DNA of 6,784 nt from Gemmatimonadales bacterium. GTDB taxonomy: Bacteria > Gemmatimonadota > Gemmatimonadetes > Palauibacterales > Palauibacteraceae. Each line of letters begins with the position of its first letter. Positions within the stretch are counted from its first letter, which is position 1. A model generated the notes under the pieces. That model saw nothing but the letters and a program-made list of their open reading frames with translations. It was not told where the DNA came from and did not search any database. A program made the position numbers and the translations under genes. Below are positions 1-4,951 of this stretch, in pieces. The DNA lies in NCBI GenBank assembly GCA_030608825.1, contig JAUWDL010000073.1:1-6784 (forward strand), given 5' to 3'.

Positions 1-737
1 CGCTTCTTGTCGCGCACGATCGACTCGCACATCTGAGTGACCGCCGAAGAGGGAGCGTAGTAGGCGCTTCCGGTCTTCAGCAGCGCGACGATCTCGCCGC
101 CGCCCTTTCGGGTCCGGTCCACCAGCGCCTCGATGCGATCCGGCTCCATGAGTTGGTCGAGCGGAATCCCGCCGACCGACACCGAGCTCACGAGCGGCAC
201 CATGCTGTCGCCGTGACCTCCCAGAACGAGCGCCTGAACGTCCTCGACGCTCACGTCCAGCTCGAGAGCGATGAAGCTTCGGAAGCGGGCCGTGTCCAGC
301 ACGCCGGCCATCCCGATCACCCGCTCGCGAGGGAAGCCGGTGGTTTGCATGGCCACGAAGGACATGACATCGAGAGGGTTCGTCACCATCAGGATGATCG
401 CGTCGGGGCTGTAGGTCGCGATCTCTCGCGCGATACCCGCGATGATCACGGCGTTCTTCGTCACGAGGTCGGAGCGGCTCATGCCCGGCGTCCGCGCCAG
501 ACCTGCCGTGACGATGTAGGCGCCCGACCCGGCCGTCTCCTCGTAGGACGCCAGACCACGCACGCGGGTGTCGAAACCCTCGACGGGAGCCGACTCCCAC
601 TGGTCCAGGCCCTTCCCCTGAGGGAGCCCATCGACAATGTCGACCAGGAGAACTTCGCGGGCCAGCTCGCGTTCCGCGATCCGCTGAGCTACCGAGGCGC
701 CGACATGTCCGGCGCCGACTACCGTTATCTTCTCCAC
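1..737 (-). CDS. mdh: Malate dehydrogenase, LDH-like type (3' end cut by window edge)
   Basis: Catalyses NAD-dependent interconversion of malate and oxaloacetate in the cytoplasm (TCA cycle). 245 residues are visible; the family is usually a little over 300, so the C-terminus lies outside the window. The start is GTG at 737, preceded by an AGAGAGG ribosome site about 6 nt away. Visible features: Rossmann motif GAGHVG (residues 8-13); Asp33 at the end of the second strand, favouring NAD over NADP; the substrate loop LARTPGMSR, with Arg82 where lactate dehydrogenases have Gln102, which argues for malate; Arg88 of the mobile loop; TNP with Asn120; LDTAR with Asp148 and Arg151; and GGHGDSMVP with catalytic His175. 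All catalytic residues are inside the visible part and intact. It lies 164 bp downstream of a 78-aa gene and probably has its own promoter. Motif identification is seen directly; malate specificity is inferred from Arg82. Confidence 0.95.
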   Translation of the reverse strand, partial: MEKITVVGAGHVGASVAQRIAERELAREVLLVDIVDGLPQGKGLDQWESAPVEGFDTRVRGLASYEETAGSGAYIVTAGLARTPGMSRSDLVTKNAVIIAGIAREIATYSPDAIILMVTNPLDVMSFVAMQTTGFPRERVIGMAGVLDTARFRSFIALELDVSVEDVQALVLGGHGDSMVPLVSSVSVGGIPLDQLMEPDRIEALVDRTRKGGGEIVALLKTGSAYYAPSSAVTQMCESIVRDKK

Positions 738-819
738 GCGCGCCTCTCTTTTGCTTGCGGCCGTCGAGGGGCTTCGGTGAGTCCTGGAGGGTCGTGAGAT
801 GTGGACCGTTGGCAGGAAA

Positions 820-849
820 AAGCTATCGCCGACGCGGCGGCGCGCGCAA
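820..849 (-). promoter_or_regulatory. Candidate sigma70-type promoter for mdh
   Basis: On the minus strand TTGCGC (849-844) is followed after 18 nt by TAGCTT (825-820). Each box matches only three consensus positions, but the spacing and the TAGCTTT core match the better candidate upstream of sppA. Transcription would start near 813 and leave a leader of about 75 nt before the mdh GTG. A 5-bp inverted repeat (827-831 with 835-839) lies in the spacer, and five T follow it at 821-817, so a weak terminator for the upstream operon is the alternative reading. Confidence 0.3.
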
Positions 850-901
850 TGTCGGGAGCGGGCGGGTTTCGGTTCTCGAGTGACCCCTGTAGCAGTGGCT
901 C

Positions 902-1138
902 CTAGAGCGGGGTCGGCATGCCTCCGACTCGCCGCATGACCTCGCCCGCGATGAGCTCCATCAGGTGGTCGACGCGCTCCGGGCTGACGCTCTCGAGAGC
1001 GACCTCGACGAGCCTCAGGATCCTCCGGGCCTCGGCACGCGTGAGCGGCGCCGCCGGATCGTCGTCGGCAAGCTCCTGCTTGAGGGCCTCCAGCTCCTCG
1101 CGCAGCTCCCGGTAGCGCTGTCTCTCTTCGTAGGTCAT
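902..1138 (-). CDS. Small helical protein of unknown function (78 aa)
   Basis: I do not recognise a family. The protein looks all-helical and soluble: residues 1-25 are very rich in Glu, Arg and Leu with heptad-like spacing (coiled-coil-like), a short acidic Asp/Pro linker follows near 25-31, and a second amphipathic helical stretch runs from about 33 to 70. There are no Cys residues, no membrane segment and no signal peptide. The ATG at 1138 has a good ribosome site (GAAGGGAA, about 4 nt upstream). It begins 34 bp after the moaA stop on the same strand with no terminator between, so it is probably the last gene of the Moco operon. Antisense frames over the same bases exist, but the ribosome site, operon position and regular heptad-like pattern favour this one. 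A link to molybdenum cofactor is inference from position only. Confidence 0.65.
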   Translation of the reverse strand: MTYEERQRYRELREELEALKQELADDDPAAPLTRAEARRILRLVEVALESVSPERVDHLMELIAGEVMRRVGGMPTPL

Positions 1139-1172
1139 CGCGTTCCCTTCGGTCTCGCTGCCTCGCGGGCCC

Positions 1173-2156
1173 TCATCCGCCTACCTGACTCAGGGCGGCG
1201 AGGCCACCGCTGCCGGTGTCCGTCCCTATCTGCAACCAGTGGCGCTCCTGTTTATCCTGTAGCGCCCTTCCCACGGCATCCAGCACGTTTCCGTGCGTGC
1301 GCAGCGGCGTCTTGAGGTCGACCTGGTGCGAGCCGAACAGGCACGTGCGAAGCTGCCCATCCGCGGTCAGCCTCACGCGGTTGCACCGGTCGCAGTAGTT
1401 ATGCGACAACGGCGTGATCACCCCGACCGTGCCCGGTGCATCTCCGTATTGGAAGTAGCGTGCCGGGCCGTTGCCGATCGGCCCGCTCACGGGCTCCAGG
1501 CCGCCGAGCTCGGCCACGCGCTCCAGCATCTCATCGGCCGAGATGAACCGATCCGCGAGGTGGAGGTTCTCCCCCACCGGCATCAGCTCGATAAAGCGCA
1601 CATGCCATGGCCGCGTTCGCGTCAAAGCCGCGAACGCGGCGAACTCGTCGTCGTTGAGCCCCCGCAGCATCACCGTGTTGATCTTGATCGGCGAGAAGCC
1701 GGCACCCTCGGCCGCCGCCAATCCATCGAGCGTGTCATCGAAGAAACGCCTTGGCCGGCGGGCGATCTCCTCGAACCGATCGGGTCTGAGCGTGTCGAGG
1801 CTGACGTTGATCCGCTGAACGCCGGCTGCCTTGAGCTCCTCGGCGCTCTCGGGCAGAAGGATGGCGTTCGTCGAGAGCGCAATATCGCGGATCTGGGGGA
1901 CCGCCGCGATCATCTCCACCAGCTTCGGAAGGTCTCGGCGGATAAGTGGCTCGCCGCCGGTGAGTCGGACGCGGGTCAGGCCGACCCCCGCCATCTGTCG
2001 CACGACCTCGGCGATCTCCTCGTAGGTGAGCAGCTCCGGCTTCGGGATCCACTCCAGGCCACCGACGGGCATGCAGTAGGTGCAGCGGAGATTACACTTA
2101 TCCGTCACGGAGATCCGGAGGTAGTCGATCCGGCGGCCGAACTGGTCGAGCATCAT
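1173..2156 (-). CDS. moaA: GTP 3',8-cyclase MoaA (radical SAM, Moco step 1)
   Basis: First enzyme of molybdenum cofactor synthesis: a radical-SAM protein that converts GTP to 3',8-cyclo-7,8-dihydro-GTP, the substrate of MoaC. With ATG at 2156 it is 327 aa, close to the usual ~330. Visible features: N-terminal 4Fe-4S motif CNLRCTYC (Cys21, 25, 28); SAM-binding LTGGEP (GGEP at 67-70); STNA and NVSLDTL strands of the partial TIM barrel; the second cluster CDRCN..RTC (Cys255, 258, 272) that binds GTP; and the C-terminal Gly-Gly that is essential in characterised MoaA. The preceding residues read ALSQV rather than the common MSxI. Two tandem ATG codons (2156, 2153) follow GGAGG (2162-2158) at 1 and 4 nt; the second gives better spacing, the first makes the ATGA overlap with moaE. 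A longer in-frame ATG at 2183 lies inside moaE and adds nothing conserved. Confidence 0.97.
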   Translation of the reverse strand: MMLDQFGRRIDYLRISVTDKCNLRCTYCMPVGGLEWIPKPELLTYEEIAEVVRQMAGVGLTRVRLTGGEPLIRRDLPKLVEMIAAVPQIRDIALSTNAILLPESAEELKAAGVQRINVSLDTLRPDRFEEIARRPRRFFDDTLDGLAAAEGAGFSPIKINTVMLRGLNDDEFAAFAALTRTRPWHVRFIELMPVGENLHLADRFISADEMLERVAELGGLEPVSGPIGNGPARYFQYGDAPGTVGVITPLSHNYCDRCNRVRLTADGQLRTCLFGSHQVDLKTPLRTHGNVLDAVGRALQDKQERHWLQIGTDTGSGGLAALSQVGG

Positions 2157-2608
2157 GCCTCCGAGGGAGCGGGACCTACCCACTCGGTCTCGCCATCCGC
2201 GTACTCCTCCCGCTTCCAGATCGGCAGCCTTCTCTTGATCTCCTCGATGACGTGGCGCGACGCCTCATACGCGGTGGCCCTGTGCGGCGCGGCCACCACG
2301 ATCGCCACGCTGAGCTCTCCCAGCTCCAACGTCCCGGTCCGGTGCACAGCCTCCAGGTGGCTGAGGGTCCAGCGGCCGGCGGTCTCATCGAGGATGGCCG
2401 CGAGCTCGCGCTCGGCCATCTCCCCGTAGGCCTCGTAGTGCAGCCGTATCACCGGGCGACCGTGGTTGTGATCGCGGACGCGGCCGACGAAGACGGTGAC
2501 GGCACCGTCCGCACTGGACCCGGCCCTCAGCAGCTCCTCGACCCGAATCGGGTCGTCGCTCAGGCGGCCGATCACCCGAGCTCCGCCGGCCTCGGGGGCC
2601 ATCCTCAT
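2153..2608 (-). CDS. moaE: Molybdopterin synthase large (catalytic) subunit MoaE
   Basis: Catalytic subunit of molybdopterin synthase. With thiocarboxylated MoaD it converts cyclic pyranopterin monophosphate into molybdopterin by adding two sulfurs. With ATG at 2608 it is 151 aa, in the family range of about 140-155. Visible motifs: FVGRVRDHNHGRPV (about 40-53); LHYEAYGEM; HRTGTLELGE (from 89), the conserved HRxG.L..GE box; and PHRATAYEA. EEIKRRLPIWKREE carries the two conserved lysines (125 and 132), matching the active-site pair known in E. coli (Lys119, Lys126). The start codon overlaps the moaD stop as ATGA; a second ATG at 2602, six bases on, is also possible. The frame stays open upstream to 2716, but that part overlies moaD and is Arg/Pro-rich noise. 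The stop overlaps the moaA start (ATGA, 2156-2153). Confidence 0.97.
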   Translation of the reverse strand: MRMAPEAGGARVIGRLSDDPIRVEELLRAGSSADGAVTVFVGRVRDHNHGRPVIRLHYEAYGEMAERELAAILDETAGRWTLSHLEAVHRTGTLELGELSVAIVVAAPHRATAYEASRHVIEEIKRRLPIWKREEYADGETEWVGPAPSEA

Positions 2609-2847
2609 CCGCCTGCCACCGCTGGGATGAGGGCGATCTCGTCGCCCGGCCTCAGGTCTCGTTCCAGCGAGGAGTACTCTCGGTTGACCGCCACGGTCGG
2701 CTCGGCCGGCAGGCATCCGAGGCCGGGCAGCGACCGGAGACGGTCCATGGCGTCGCGGACGGTCGCCTCAGCCGGCAGCTCCAGGTCCAAGGACGCCGTA
2801 TTGGCCAGCTCGCGATAAACGGCGAACAGGAGGATCGTGACCGTCAC
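2605..2847 (-). CDS. moaD: Molybdopterin synthase sulfur-carrier subunit MoaD
   Basis: Ubiquitin-fold sulfur carrier of molybdopterin synthase. Its C-terminal Gly-Gly is adenylated (by MoeB in other bacteria) and thiocarboxylated, then inserted into the MoaE active site. The 80-aa length is typical. It opens with the VTILLFAVYRELA strand and helix, has the PAEATVRDAMDRL segment, the VAVNREYSS turn, and ends in GDEIALIPAVAGG. Position directly before moaE favours MoaD over the related thiamine carrier ThiS. The start is GTG at 2847, overlapping the stop of the upstream 97-aa gene as GTGA. I see no Shine-Dalgarno sequence in the preceding 20 or so bases, so translation probably depends on coupling to that gene. 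The stop overlaps the moaE start. Confidence 0.95.
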   Translation of the reverse strand: MTVTILLFAVYRELANTASLDLELPAEATVRDAMDRLRSLPGLGCLPAEPTVAVNREYSSLERDLRPGDEIALIPAVAGG

Positions 2848-3137
2848 GACGGTGCGTCCGATGCAGGTCCCTCGGAGGCCGTCGAGAGGAAAGTGAGGAA
2901 TCTCCCGACGGCTCCGGCGTCACGCAGCGATGAGGCACGGACCTTCGTCGCACCGGCCGAACCCGAGTCGGGGACGGCCGACACCACGATGTTGCTGCGG
3001 AACGTCGCGAAGCTCACGTGGGTGGAGCTCTCCGTCTCGACCCACGTCGAGTGTACCGCCTCTCCACCCGTGAAGAAGCGCTTGGCTGCCGCGAGCACCT
3101 GATCGGGCGGCAAGTTCGTAGTCGTTTCAGCTGTCAT
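2844..3137 (-). CDS. Conserved-looking small protein heading the moaDEA operon (97 aa, unknown)
   Basis: I do not recognise a family. From ATG at 3137 there are 97 residues. A disordered Thr-rich start is followed by an amphipathic helix (about 11-23, LPPDQVLAAAKRFFTGG), three likely beta strands (about 27-64: HSTWVETES, THVSFATFR, NIVVSAVPD, with TKVRASSLR after it), a C-terminal helix (about 72-86, AGAVGRFLTFLSTA) and a low-complexity Ser/Pro/Ala tail. This is a compact alpha-beta-alpha pattern with no Cys, no signal peptide and no membrane segment. The stop TGA shares its bases with the moaD GTG start (GTGA), so moaD is likely translated by coupling from this gene. The ribosome site is weak: AAGGAG lies 16 nt upstream and GAGACGGG is close. 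A role in Moco synthesis or its regulation is inference from position. It is probably real because the overlap joins it to a certain gene and its first strand region is ordered. Confidence 0.7.
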   Translation of the reverse strand: MTAETTTNLPPDQVLAAAKRFFTGGEAVHSTWVETESSTHVSFATFRSNIVVSAVPDSGSAGATKVRASSLRDAGAVGRFLTFLSTASEGPASDAPS

Positions 3138-3157
3138 GCCCGTCTCGTTTCGGCTCC

Positions 3158-3187
3158 TTGACGCCCCGTCGCCGGGGCAGGTAGAAT
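3158..3187 (+). promoter_or_regulatory. Strong sigma70-like promoter for the aminotransferase
   Basis: TTGACG (3158-3163), an 18-nt spacer and TAGAAT (3182-3187) match the sigma70 consensus at five of six positions in each box, striking in such GC-rich DNA. Transcription would start near 3194, giving a leader of about 104 nt to the ATG at 3298. A perfect 6-bp inverted repeat with a 4-base loop (GCCCCG 3163-3168, CGGGGC 3173-3178) fills most of the spacer and could be a repressor site or chance. A second -10-like TACAAT (3268-3273) nearer the gene has no recognisable -35. Confidence 0.55.
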
Positions 3188-3194
3188 CCCGAAC

Positions 3195-3265
3195 AGGCGG
3201 CGCGGGTGTTACGACTCCCCTCTGGCCGCCTCGTCGCGGTCTCAAGGTAGCGCATGCTCGAGACC
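3195..3265. repeat. Two tandem inverted repeats in the divergent intergenic region
   Basis: First: AGGCGGC (3195-3201) pairs perfectly with GCCGCCT (3225-3231) around a 23-base loop. Second: GGTCTCAAG (3238-3246) pairs with CTCGAGACC (3257-3265) around a 10-base loop with one mismatch, which becomes a G-U pair in the minus-strand transcript. Both would lie in the leader of the aminotransferase mRNA if it starts near 3194. Neither is followed by a T-run on either strand, so they are not ordinary terminators. They could be operators, leader structure or chance in GC-rich DNA. Confidence 0.35.
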
Positions 3266-3272
3266 CCTACAA
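3244..3272 (-). promoter_or_regulatory. Candidate promoter of the 97-aa-moaDEA operon
   Basis: Minus-strand TTGTAG (3272-3267) is followed after 17 nt by TACCTT (3249-3244), placing a start near 3237 and a leader of about 100 nt before the ATG at 3137. Both boxes are only partial matches to sigma70 consensus. The -10 box sits inside an inverted repeat (3238-3265). It is the best minus-strand candidate I found in the divergent region. Confidence 0.3.
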
Positions 3273-3297
3273 TTTGCGTCTGATCGCACCCCGCCGA

Positions 3298-4497
3298 ATG
3301 AACGAAAGGGTGCTTGCGAGCCGAGATCCCGTGCAATTCTCGTCCAACGTCGACGTCCTGAAGCCGTCCGCCACCCTTGGGTTCGCGGCGCGAGCACGCG
3401 AGTTGAAGGCGACTGGCAAGTCAATCGTGGATCTGACCGCCGGTGAGCTGGCTTTCCCGACGCCGGAGTACGCCTCTCAAGCCGGGATACGGGCGATCGA
3501 AGAAGGCCGGACCAAGTATCCACCGACCCCGGGGATTCCGGAGCTGAGGTCGGCGGCCGCGGCCTACCTGGAGGAGACCACCGCTCACGCGCCGGCCGAC
3601 CCGTCGCGGATCCTGATCAGTGCGGGGGTGAAGCAGGCGCTGTTCAACTGCCTCTACTGCCTGTTCGGTCCAGGGGACGAGATCCTCGTCCCGACGCCCA
3701 CGTGGCCGACATACGAAACCGCCGTGGCCCTCACCGGGGCGACACCGGTTCTGGTTCCTACGTCGTGGGAGGATGGCTTCCTGGTTTCCGTCGAAGCGCT
3801 CGAGAGCGCGAGAAGCGACCGAACACGAGGCCTGGTCATCAATAGCCCGAGCAACCCCACCGGTGCCGTCTATCCGGCCGAGCTCGTGGAGGAGCTGGTC
3901 CACTGGTGCGGCCGACACGGGGTTTGGCTGCTCTCCGATGAGATCTACCGGCGGCTCTCCTATACGGGTTCGGCCGCGCCGTCCGTCTACGATGTCGAAG
4001 ATCGGCCCGAGCACGTGATCCTGTTGGACGGAGTGTCGAAGGCGTTCGCCATGACGGGATGGCGGATCGGGTTCGCCGAAGGCCCGGTGGAGATCATCCG
4101 CAAGGCCTCGGATCTCCAGAGCCAGACCACATCCGGAGCCGCGGTACCTTCGCAGTACGCGGCAACGGCGGCGCTCTCCCGGACGGAGGAGCGTGAGGCG
4201 GCGGTCGCGGAGTTCGTTCGGGTCCTCGACCGCAACCGGCGGTTGGGCTGCGAGGTGCTCAACGGCATCCCGTCGATCGAAGTCCGGCTGCCCGAGGGCG
4301 GCATCTACCTCTTCGCCAAAGTGACGGATGACAGACCTTCGGCGAGGATCGCCGAGGAGCTCCTGGAGGCAGGCGTGGCGTGCTTGCCGGGCGAACCGTT
4401 CGGCTCGCCCGGCTATCTTAGGCTGAACTTCGCCGTGGACGAGGAGTCGCTGCGGGAAGGCCTGGATCGAGTATCCAGGTACCTCGAAGGTATTTGA
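3298..4497 (+). CDS. Class I/II PLP aminotransferase, probable aspartate (or prephenate) aminotransferase
   Basis: Fold-type I PLP enzyme of aminotransferase class Ib, transferring amino groups between amino acids and 2-oxo acids in the cytoplasm. It is 399 aa from ATG at 3298, about the usual length. Visible features: LKPSATLGFAARARELK (21-37), the typical entry of the AspC-like group; YPPTPGIPELR; VKQALFN (111-117), where the Lys is typical of aspartate/prephenate types; Trp136 and Tyr139 stacking near PLP; SPSNPTG with Asn186; SDEIY with Asp214 and Tyr217; GVSKAFAMTGWRIG with Schiff-base Lys248 and Arg256; and LRLNFA with Arg375, which binds the substrate carboxylate. The usual GEPDF box reads GELAF (49-53). 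The frame extends upstream to 3136, but that part crosses the promoter and is not family-like. No clear ribosome site precedes the ATG. It is the only plus-strand gene here. Substrate cannot be fixed from sequence alone. Confidence 0.93.
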   Translation: MNERVLASRDPVQFSSNVDVLKPSATLGFAARARELKATGKSIVDLTAGELAFPTPEYASQAGIRAIEEGRTKYPPTPGIPELRSAAAAYLEETTAHAPADPSRILISAGVKQALFNCLYCLFGPGDEILVPTPTWPTYETAVALTGATPVLVPTSWEDGFLVSVEALESARSDRTRGLVINSPSNPTGAVYPAELVEELVHWCGRHGVWLLSDEIYRRLSYTGSAAPSVYDVEDRPEHVILLDGVSKAFAMTGWRIGFAEGPVEIIRKASDLQSQTTSGAAVPSQYAATAALSRTEEREAAVAEFVRVLDRNRRLGCEVLNGIPSIEVRLPEGGIYLFAKVTDDRPSARIAEELLEAGVACLPGEPFGSPGYLRLNFAVDEESLREGLDRVSRYLEGI

Positions 4498-4505
4498 CCC
4501 CCCCG

Positions 4506-4524
4506 CTAGTACACTAACTAGTAC
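4506..4524. repeat. AT-richer inverted and direct repeat between convergent stop codons
   Basis: The heptamer CTAGTAC occurs twice, 12 bp apart (4506-4512 and 4518-4524). CTAGT (4506-4510) and ACTAG (4517-4521) also form a 5-bp inverted repeat with a 6-base loop. The element fills the 20-bp gap between the aminotransferase stop (4495-4497) and the HU stop, whose TAG is part of the second copy. There is no T-run on either strand, so a classic intrinsic terminator is not supported; a weak bidirectional signal is possible. Confidence 0.35.
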
Positions 4525-4895
4525 GTCGGCTTGTCCGTGCCCCAGCTCCCTCCTCCGCTCCACGCCGGCGGCGGAGGAGGCTCCTCACGTGGAGGTGGCG
4601 CGGGACGATCGGCCGCCTCCGCCACTTCTTCCTTGAACAGCCGGGATGGCTTGAACACCGGCACGGCCCGAGACGGCACGTGGACCGGGTCACCCGTGCG
4701 GGGGTTTCGGGCCAATCGCGGCTTCCGGCGCCGCACCTTGAAGGTGCCAAAGCCACGGATCTCGATGTGCTCGCCGCCGGCCAGGGACTGCTTCACCGCC
4801 TTCAAGAAAGCGTCGATGATGGCGGCGCAATCCTTCTTGGTGACCCCCGGTCCGATCGCTTCGTAGACCTGCTCCACCAGATCCGCCTTCGTCAT
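4518..4895 (-). CDS. HU/IHF family nucleoid DNA-binding protein with Pro/Gly-rich tail
   Basis: Small dimeric nucleoid protein that bends DNA. The core is about residues 1-92: MTKADLVEQV helix start, VTKKDCAAIIDAF helix, HIEIRGFGTF (43-52) with the GFGxF signature, and the DNA-clasping arm RNPRTGDPVHVP (63-74) with Pro65, the intercalating proline of HU/IHF; then VPVFKPSRLFKEEV. A tail of about 33 residues follows: acidic/Ala, then Pro-rich (98-110), then Trp-Ser-Gly-Gly-Gly-Ser-Trp. Typical HU ends near residue 90-95, so the tail is an extension; its function is unknown. The start is ATG at 4895 with an excellent ribosome site (GGAGGGAG, 5 nt upstream). It follows sppA by 56 bp with no terminator and is probably cotranscribed, though an extra promoter for an abundant protein cannot be excluded. 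Whether it acts as HU homodimer or IHF-like subunit cannot be told. Confidence 0.95.
   Translation of the reverse strand: MTKADLVEQVYEAIGPGVTKKDCAAIIDAFLKAVKQSLAGGEHIEIRGFGTFKVRRRKPRLARNPRTGDPVHVPSRAVPVFKPSRLFKEEVAEAADRPAPPPREEPPPPPAWSGGGSWGTDKPTY
4549..4580. repeat. Perfect 10-bp inverted repeat inside the HU tail coding region
   Basis: CCTCCTCCGC (4549-4558) and GCGGAGGAGG (4571-4580) are perfect reverse complements around a 12-base GC-rich loop. On the HU strand they are the codons for the poly-Pro run and the following Gly run, whose codons (CCN against GGN) are complementary. In the aminotransferase transcript the same hairpin would lie about 50 nt beyond its stop. No T-run follows on either strand, so intrinsic termination is doubtful, but it could stabilise the 3' end. 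Confidence 0.5.
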
Positions 4896-4951
4896 CTGTT
4901 CTCCCTCCGCCTAGTTGGCTGGTTTCCTCCGCCTCCTGCCCGAGCTGCCCG

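Noticed and set aside
153..797. Plus-strand open frame of 214 codons over mdh
   Set aside because: Antisense to mdh, His/Arg/Asp-rich composition typical of a shadow frame, no recognisable domain.
817..839. Possible intrinsic terminator upstream of mdh (5-bp stem then five T)
   Set aside because: The stem is short, has a 3-base loop, and is separated from the T-run by five bases; a promoter reading of the same bases is at least as good.
965..1315. Plus-strand open frames across the 78-aa gene and the moaA 3' end
   Set aside because: They run into moaA antisense, lack a ribosome site, and have low-complexity Ser/Arg translations; the minus-strand 78-aa frame is better supported.
1293..2429. 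Long plus-strand open frame of 378 codons across moaA and moaE
   Set aside because: It lies antisense to two certain genes and its translation is Arg/His/Asp-rich without any motif; a by-product of GC-rich codon use on the other strand.
2609..2716. Longer start (2716) for MoaE
   Set aside because: The extension lies wholly inside moaD in another frame and is Arg/Gly/Pro noise; ATG 2608 gives a normal MoaE length and an ATGA overlap.
3136..3297. Longer start (ATG 3136) for the aminotransferase
   Set aside because: The extra 54 residues would cross a near-consensus promoter and two inverted repeats, and family members begin about 20 residues before the KPSATL motif, which fits 3298.
3421..4563. 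Long minus-strand open frame of 380 codons across the aminotransferase
   Set aside because: Antisense to a gene with every catalytic residue intact; the translation is Arg/Gly-rich and shows no domain.
4549..4580. Hairpin in the HU tail as a factor-independent terminator
   Set aside because: No run of T follows the stem on either strand, so the canonical signal is incomplete; kept only as a repeat.
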